From positions 46,312,626-46,376,625 of the forward strand of contig CM034242.1 of assembly GCA_019916065.1 (NCBI GenBank): a DNA stretch of 64,000 nt, in the 5' to 3' direction. The notes below the pieces were generated by a model. It was not told the origin of the DNA. It worked only from the letters and a program-made list of their open reading frames with translations, and did not search any database. A program made the position numbers and the translations under genes. Below, one piece after another: positions 59,001 to 64,000 of the stretch. This DNA is from Vitellaria paradoxa. Its lineage: Eukaryota > Streptophyta > Magnoliopsida > Ericales > Sapotaceae. The number at the start of each line of letters is the position of its first letter. Position 1 is the stretch's first letter.

Positions 59001-60769
59001 TCATCTTGGAGCAGATACAAAACATAATGACTGTCACTGGCGTCTGGGCATGAGTAGCAAAAAAAATTGATGAATTTTCTGCCATTTTCGATCATCTTAG
59101 GCATTTAATCTCTCTTGAGGAGTTAAAAAATTTTCTTCCATGCATTCTGAGTAAACTTTTAATAAATTCATTTTGATACATTCTTAACTAAAAATGATAG
59201 ATTAAGATATGACAATATAAGATTAAGAAACAAGACACTAAGGATACTAGTATCTAAGCGATTATGGCGTCTAACACCTTCCTTAATTATTCCTTAATGA
59301 TTTCTTATCAAAATGGGCCTTGGAAAGTAAGACGATTTTCATAATTCATACTCTCAAATTTCCCAATACGCTATTGTTGACTATGTTAGTGGACAATTTC
59401 TTATTTCAAACTCAATCCCTAAATATTATCCCCAAATGTTTTAAGGCGAAGCTTGCTCGTTGAATTTTAAACCCAATGAATGCAGACCAAACCCAAACGA
59501 GCGGTTGGCCATTAGGGGTTTAACTGAATTATCAAATCGAACCGCTTAATTTTGCTCAAATAATTCAACCTAGCTATTCCGTTTAATCGGTTGGTTTGAT
59601 TTTGGGATTATTCATGTTTTTTTTCTTTTTTTTTTTTTAGTTTTTGAAATAACATATATATAGATATGTGTGTGTGTTAATATATATAATAGAATAATAT
59701 ACTATTAATACATATAGTTTTAAATAAATATGTTCAATATATGTTTAATAGAATATAAATATATTAATATATACTAAAATTTAAATAATCGAATTCTGAA
59801 CTTACTTTTTTTTTTCAGAAATTGAATTGAGTTAATCTAACCTTTTATTCAGTCGATTTAATTTCAGTTTTTGTAAATTGAAAATCAAATTAACCAAATC
59901 GAATTACTCCAACTAACTAAACCTATGCTCAGCCCTAATGCTCAAATTCCCATGACACAATTTTTTGATACAATCTTGATGACTCCCAATGTTTCATAAC
60001 TTTTTCTTTTTTTGAAAGGTGATGTTTCATAACTTTGTATAACTTAAAATTGTTAACTAGGTTAACGGGACAGGCATCTAAATTTCTAGTTGTCATTAAA
60101 TTGTTAAAGTGACGTTTAGAATTATGAAAAGTATCCCTCTTAGAGAAGTTGATTTTTGTATAAATAAAACTCAGACAACCACTTTAGACTGCCGCTAAAA
60201 CTCTTTAAAGTCGTTAAAACTCCTGATACTAATAGTGTATTATTGAATCTCGGTGGATTAAACCTTTTTATGAGAAAAAAAATTACTTTTTATTTCTAAG
60301 TTATATTTTTAATAATTTAAAATAAAAAGTAAAAGAATAGATATAAATTAATATAACAAAATAATCTAGTTATATGCTTGGCATATTAATCGATAAATAA
60401 AACTAATAACTTTATAACAATAAATATATTATTTATTTATTTTATAATCTTATTACTTTAAAATAAAAAAAAATCATAAACAATCTACTTTAATTAATTG
60501 CCTACTACGACATCCTCACATTTTGTATGAATGGTGCTTGTTACATCCGATGAAAATGGGGGGAAAAGGAGGGACACCGCCAAGTGTGAGGGGAAGACAA
60601 GTAAAATTAAGGAAGAGCGTTATGGTAGGCAGAGAATAAAATGGAGGAGAACTAAGCCAGAAGAATGTTAAGGAAATTAATGGTTGTCATTTTGTTGTCC
60701 GTCTCCCTGCAGGGACACCCCCGAAAAAGAAGAGCTTATTTTGGTTTGGTTGTTATTTTTTTGTTTTCG
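56031..60769. other. Intergenic region between AS2 and the SKS gene
   Basis: This contains the AS2 upstream region (transcribed leftward) and the SKS upstream region. GA-rich stretches at about 56,190-56,222 and 56,667-56,692 could be GAGA-type (BPC) sites or simple repeats. A TG repeat lies at about 58,458-58,490. The remainder is AT-rich with no gene recognised. Confidence 0.5.
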
Positions 60770-60779
60770 TATAAAAAGG
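60770..60779 (+). promoter_or_regulatory. TATA box of the SKS gene
   Basis: TATAAAAAGG lies 83 bp upstream of the annotated ATG, a normal plant promoter distance that would give a 5'UTR of about 50-60 nt. A CGATCGATCGATCGATCGA run (60,836-60,854) lies in the leader. Confidence 0.6.
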
Positions 60780-60861
60780 CGAAGATGGGAAGACACGCAC
60801 CATCCTCCAGAGTCATATATATTTGTATAAAAAACCGATCGATCGATCGATCGAGAGAAAG

Positions 60862-62714
60862 ATGATGATGAGCGCCAGCAGCAGCAGCACAAGAGCGACG
60901 TCATTGGTTGTCGCCACATTGTTAATAACATGCCTGTCCACTCTGACTGTGGGAGAGGATCCATATTTGTATTTCACCTGGAACGTGAGCTATGGGACCC
61001 TCTCTCCCCTGGGCGTCCCCCAGCAAGTCATTCTCATCAACGGGATGTTCCCTGGCCCAGAAATCAACTGCACCTCCAACAATAACATCGTGGTGAACGT
61101 GTTCAACAACCTCGACGAGCCTTTCCTCTTGACCTGGAATGGCATCCAGCAGAGGAAGAACTCCTGGCAAGAAGGATTGCCCGGAACCAGCTGCCCCATC
61201 GCCCCTGGCGCCAACTACACCTATCGATTCCAGGTCAAGGATCAGATCGGCACCTACTACTATTACCCTTCAACCGCCACCCAAAGGGCCGCCGGTGGCT
61301 TCGGAGGACTCCGCGTCCACAGCCGCAATCTCATTCCCATTCCCTTCCCTGACCCGGAGGAGGAGTTCTTCGTCCTCGTCGGAGATTGGTACACCAAGAG
61401 CCATTCCGCCTTGAGGAAGACCCTCGACAGCGGCCGCTCCATCCAGAAGCCCGATGGAGTCCTCATCAACGGCAAGTCCGGGAAGCCCGACGGCAAGGAC
61501 AAGGCCATGTTCACCATGAAGCCCGGGCTGACCTACAGGTACAGGGTGTGCAACGTGGGATTGAAGAACTCCATCAACTTCAGAATCCAAGGCCACAAGC
61601 TAAAGCTGGTTGAGTTGGAGGGGTCTCACACCGTCCAGAACGTTTACGACTCCATGGACGTTCATCTGGGACAGTGCTTCTCGTTTTTGGTAACCGCCGA
61701 TCAGGAACCCAAAGACTATTACATGGTGGCGTCCACCCGATTCACCAAGCACGTCCTCTCATCCACAGCCACCATAGGATACACAAACGGCAAGGGTCCG
61801 GCTTCACCGGAGCTGCCCGAGGCGCCTTTGGGCTGGGCCTGGTCCCTCAACCAGTTCCGGTCGTTCCGCTGGAATCTGACCGCCAGCGCTGCCCGACCGA
61901 ACCCCCAGGGATCGTACCACTACGGCCAAATCAACATCACCCGCACCATCAAGCTGGCCAACTCGGCGGGCACTGTCGACAACAAGCTGCGCTACGGCAT
62001 CAACGGGGTGTCTCACGTGGACCCTGAAACCCCGCTGAAGCTTGCCGAGTACTTTGGAGTTGCAGACAAGGTGTTTAAATACGACACCATCAAGGATGAT
62101 CCCCCGGCCGACCTTGCCACCAGCGATAAGGTTACTGTGCAACCCAATGTGCTCAATGCCACATTCCGTACTTTTATTGAGATCATATTTGAGAACCAAG
62201 AGAAGAGCATTCAGTCTTGGCACTTGGCCGGATATTCCTTTTTCCCAGTGGCGTAAGTGCATGCATGCTTAATTTCCATATATTTAATTATTGTTTTTTT
62301 ATTTTTTAAATTGTATCTAATTATCCAATTAATGCATAGAATTAGAATTATATTTGTTTGTTTCAATCTTTAAGTGCATTTTAAAATTACTAATTTTGCA
62401 TGCATGCATGCAGGATTGAAGTTGGGACATGGTCTCCGGAAAAGAGGAAGAATTACAATCTGGTAGACGCAGTGAGTCGGAACACAATTCACGTATACCC
62501 AAAATCGTGGGCGGCCATCATGTTAACCTTTGACAACGCCGGAATGTGGAACTTGAGGTCGCAGACGTTGGAGAGGCAGTACTTAGGACAACAGCTCTAC
62601 ATCAGCGTTCTCTCCCCCGAGCGCTCTCTTCGCGACGAGTACAACATTCCCGACAACTCCCAACTCTGTGGTATCGTCAAAGGCAAGCCCAAGCCCATGC
62701 CCTACAGCATCTAA
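60862..62714 (+). CDS. SKU5-similar (SKS) multicopper-oxidase-like secreted protein, two exons
   Basis: Exons 60,862-62,252 and 62,414-62,714 (intron GTAAGT...CATGCAG) give 563 residues. An N-terminal hydrophobic signal peptide (to about residue 33, LSTLTVGE) is followed by the three cupredoxin domains: YFTWNVSYGTLSPLG and INGMFPGPEINCTSNNN in the first, DWYTKSHSALRKTLD and YRYRVCNVGL in the second, and WAAIMLTFDNAGMWNLRSQ in the third. Copper ligands of true ascorbate oxidases are replaced (HWHG by TWNG; HGH by YYY; no His in the C-terminal domain), as is usual in the SKS family, so oxidase activity is not expected. Six or more N-glycosylation sites are visible. There is no hydrophobic GPI tail (ends PMPYSI), so a soluble apoplastic SKS4-8/pollen Bp10-like member is more likely than SKU5. 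The ATG at 60,862 begins MMMSASSSS. Confidence 0.9.
62253..62413 (+). other. Intron of the SKS gene
   Basis: 161 nt from GTAAGTGCATGC to a TGCATGCATGCAG acceptor. The exon join GC|G restores an Ala codon in the conserved FPVAIEVG. Confidence 0.85.
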
Positions 62715-64000
62715 AACAAAGCCTAAGCCACTAGTACTAGCTAGTATTAGTAGTTAACCGGTCGATCGATGGATGGCACGGATATTTCTCGCTTTGGTAG
62801 TACATACTACCCCAACTCCCATTTCCGCCAGAAGAAGGAGACTAATTGCTATTGATCGATCCGTCATCAAATATTGAAGATACGAAGCTGCATGCATGTC
62901 TCAGCCAAAAAGGAATAATCCCCCTGAAGAATAACGTACCTTGGATGTCATTTTCTAGCTGTTAAATTTATTAATTAGTTTAATAATGGGGATCGCAAAC
63001 AGAGATTCAACATTTCCTGCCCAAGCATTCATCCCTCCCCCTCCCCACCTTCTCCCAACCCCAACCCAATGTCACCCAGAGATTTTGTTTATTTATTCAA
63101 TTAATTAATATTCATTTGTTTTCTCTCTTAATTAGTTTCTTTCTTCCATTCATTGTGGAATTATAGCTACCGTAATTGCAGCTTAATTACATGAACCGAA
63201 TGTATAATTTCTTCTCTCTTCCTCCCTCCCTCTCCTTCTAATGATACCATTCAATAAAAAATGATCAAGCAATGGTATAAATAATGCTAATAATGCGACA
63301 TATATATATAATTTATCAAAATAATGTAACAATCTTGTATATAGAGTTAATACTTTGTAAAAAATAATTCGTTAAGTTTTTTTTTTTTTTTTTTTTTTCC
63401 TCAAATACTATGGTCATATTATTCTTATTCAAGTTTTTGGAATTTTGAAACATTTTTCATGGGATTAATCCCTTAAAAATAATTATGAGTCTAATTTTCA
63501 CACTATTTTATTAAAAATTCTAATAATTTTTTTTAATGACGTATCATTTTTTCATAAAAATTATAAGAAAATATAATTGAATAAACTGATACAACCCTAA
63601 AAGCCGGCATATCAAATCAGGCAATAAACCCTTCAAAGCACCAGGTCTACCCCGAAAATTGGGGAGCTTAATTAACGTCTCTTTTTAATGGCGAAGCAAT
63701 CCTTGTGCCGCAAATGCATGTCCAAACTGAAAAATAAGTTGTAGACATTCTTAATTTATTATTAATTAAAAAAATGAGAAAGAAAACCTTAACTGTCATT
63801 GAAAATCATCCAGGTCCTTCCAAGTAATCATATTAAATGCCTACTGAATTCCTTAAGTCACCTTTTGTTTGTGCTAAAAAATTGACCGCAAATTAACTGC
63901 ATGTTCTTCTATGATTTTGATTAACTAGCAATTGATTGTACTTGAAAGTGCAAAAATATAATTTAGTTTGTAAATAATTTAAATTTAAACTTATAAAGTA
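62715..64000. other. SKS 3' flank and intergenic sequence
   Basis: This contains the 3'UTR and AT-rich intergenic DNA. A T-run of about 22 lies at 63,379-63,400. No further gene recognised up to the window end. Confidence 0.5.

Noticed and set aside
60823..60861. Upstream start for the SKS protein
   Set aside because: This frame extension begins at a non-ATG codon and encodes the GATC repeat; the first ATG is at 60,862 and directly precedes a signal peptide.
61139..62272. Several long ORFs on other frames and the minus strand over the SKS gene
   Set aside because: They are shadows of the GC-richer SKS coding exon; the + strand frame has family-wide motifs.

Overview
This is plant nuclear DNA, most likely from a eudicot. 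Coding exons are split by AT-rich introns with GT-AG borders. The three recognisable host genes are typical of plants: a beta-N-acetylhexosaminidase close to Arabidopsis HEXO3, an ASYMMETRIC LEAVES2 (AS2) LOB-domain gene, and an SKU5-similar (SKS) cupredoxin gene. Most of the rest is retrotransposon DNA. No bacterial, organellar, CRISPR, rRNA or tRNA signal was seen.

Layout. (1) Positions 4,431-44,700, + strand: thirteen in-phase exons of the hexosaminidase encode the last 420 residues, including the catalytic Asp-Glu pair. The 5' exon or exons lie before the window or were not recognised. The gene is stretched to more than 40 kb by retrotransposons in its introns: an L1 remnant (4.7-6.2 kb), a 3-kb RTE-type LINE with a 20-bp target-site duplication (8.7-11.7 kb), a rearranged Ty1/copia element (14.9-18.2 kb), and a 15.2-kb Ty3/gypsy Tat-type element (23.3-38.5 kb) inside an 18.8-kb intron. 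Further copia and gypsy scraps lie around 41-43 kb. A second, 5'-truncated RTE copy lies at 976-2,405.

(2) The Tat-type element is in minus orientation, with 884-bp LTRs and a 5-bp duplication ATAGG. It carries gag and a pol with two RNase H regions, both broken by stops and frameshifts. Between pol and the 3' LTR it also carries an antisense, intron-containing ORF like the plant 'putative gypsy-type transposon' family. A 146-bp tandem repeat with palindromes sits where pol and the antisense ORF converge. A 3.2-kb non-autonomous LTR element, with two 376-bp LTRs, duplication CTGTT and a gag-like ORF but no pol, is inserted between its gag and pol.

(3) Positions 44.7-52.6 kb: a minus-strand copia RT fragment, then a complete but decayed copia element (47,586-52,564; 392-bp LTRs). 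(4) Positions 55,217-55,903, minus strand: AS2. (5) Positions 60,862-62,714, + strand: the two-exon SKS gene.

From memory, HEXO3 (At1g65590) and AS2 (At1g65620) are also near neighbours in Arabidopsis, so the order looks like conserved microsynteny stretched by transposons. The host genes are unrelated in function: N-glycan trimming at the cell surface or apoplast, leaf polarity, and cell-wall or pollen-type secreted cupredoxin functions. Percent differences between LTRs are hand counts.
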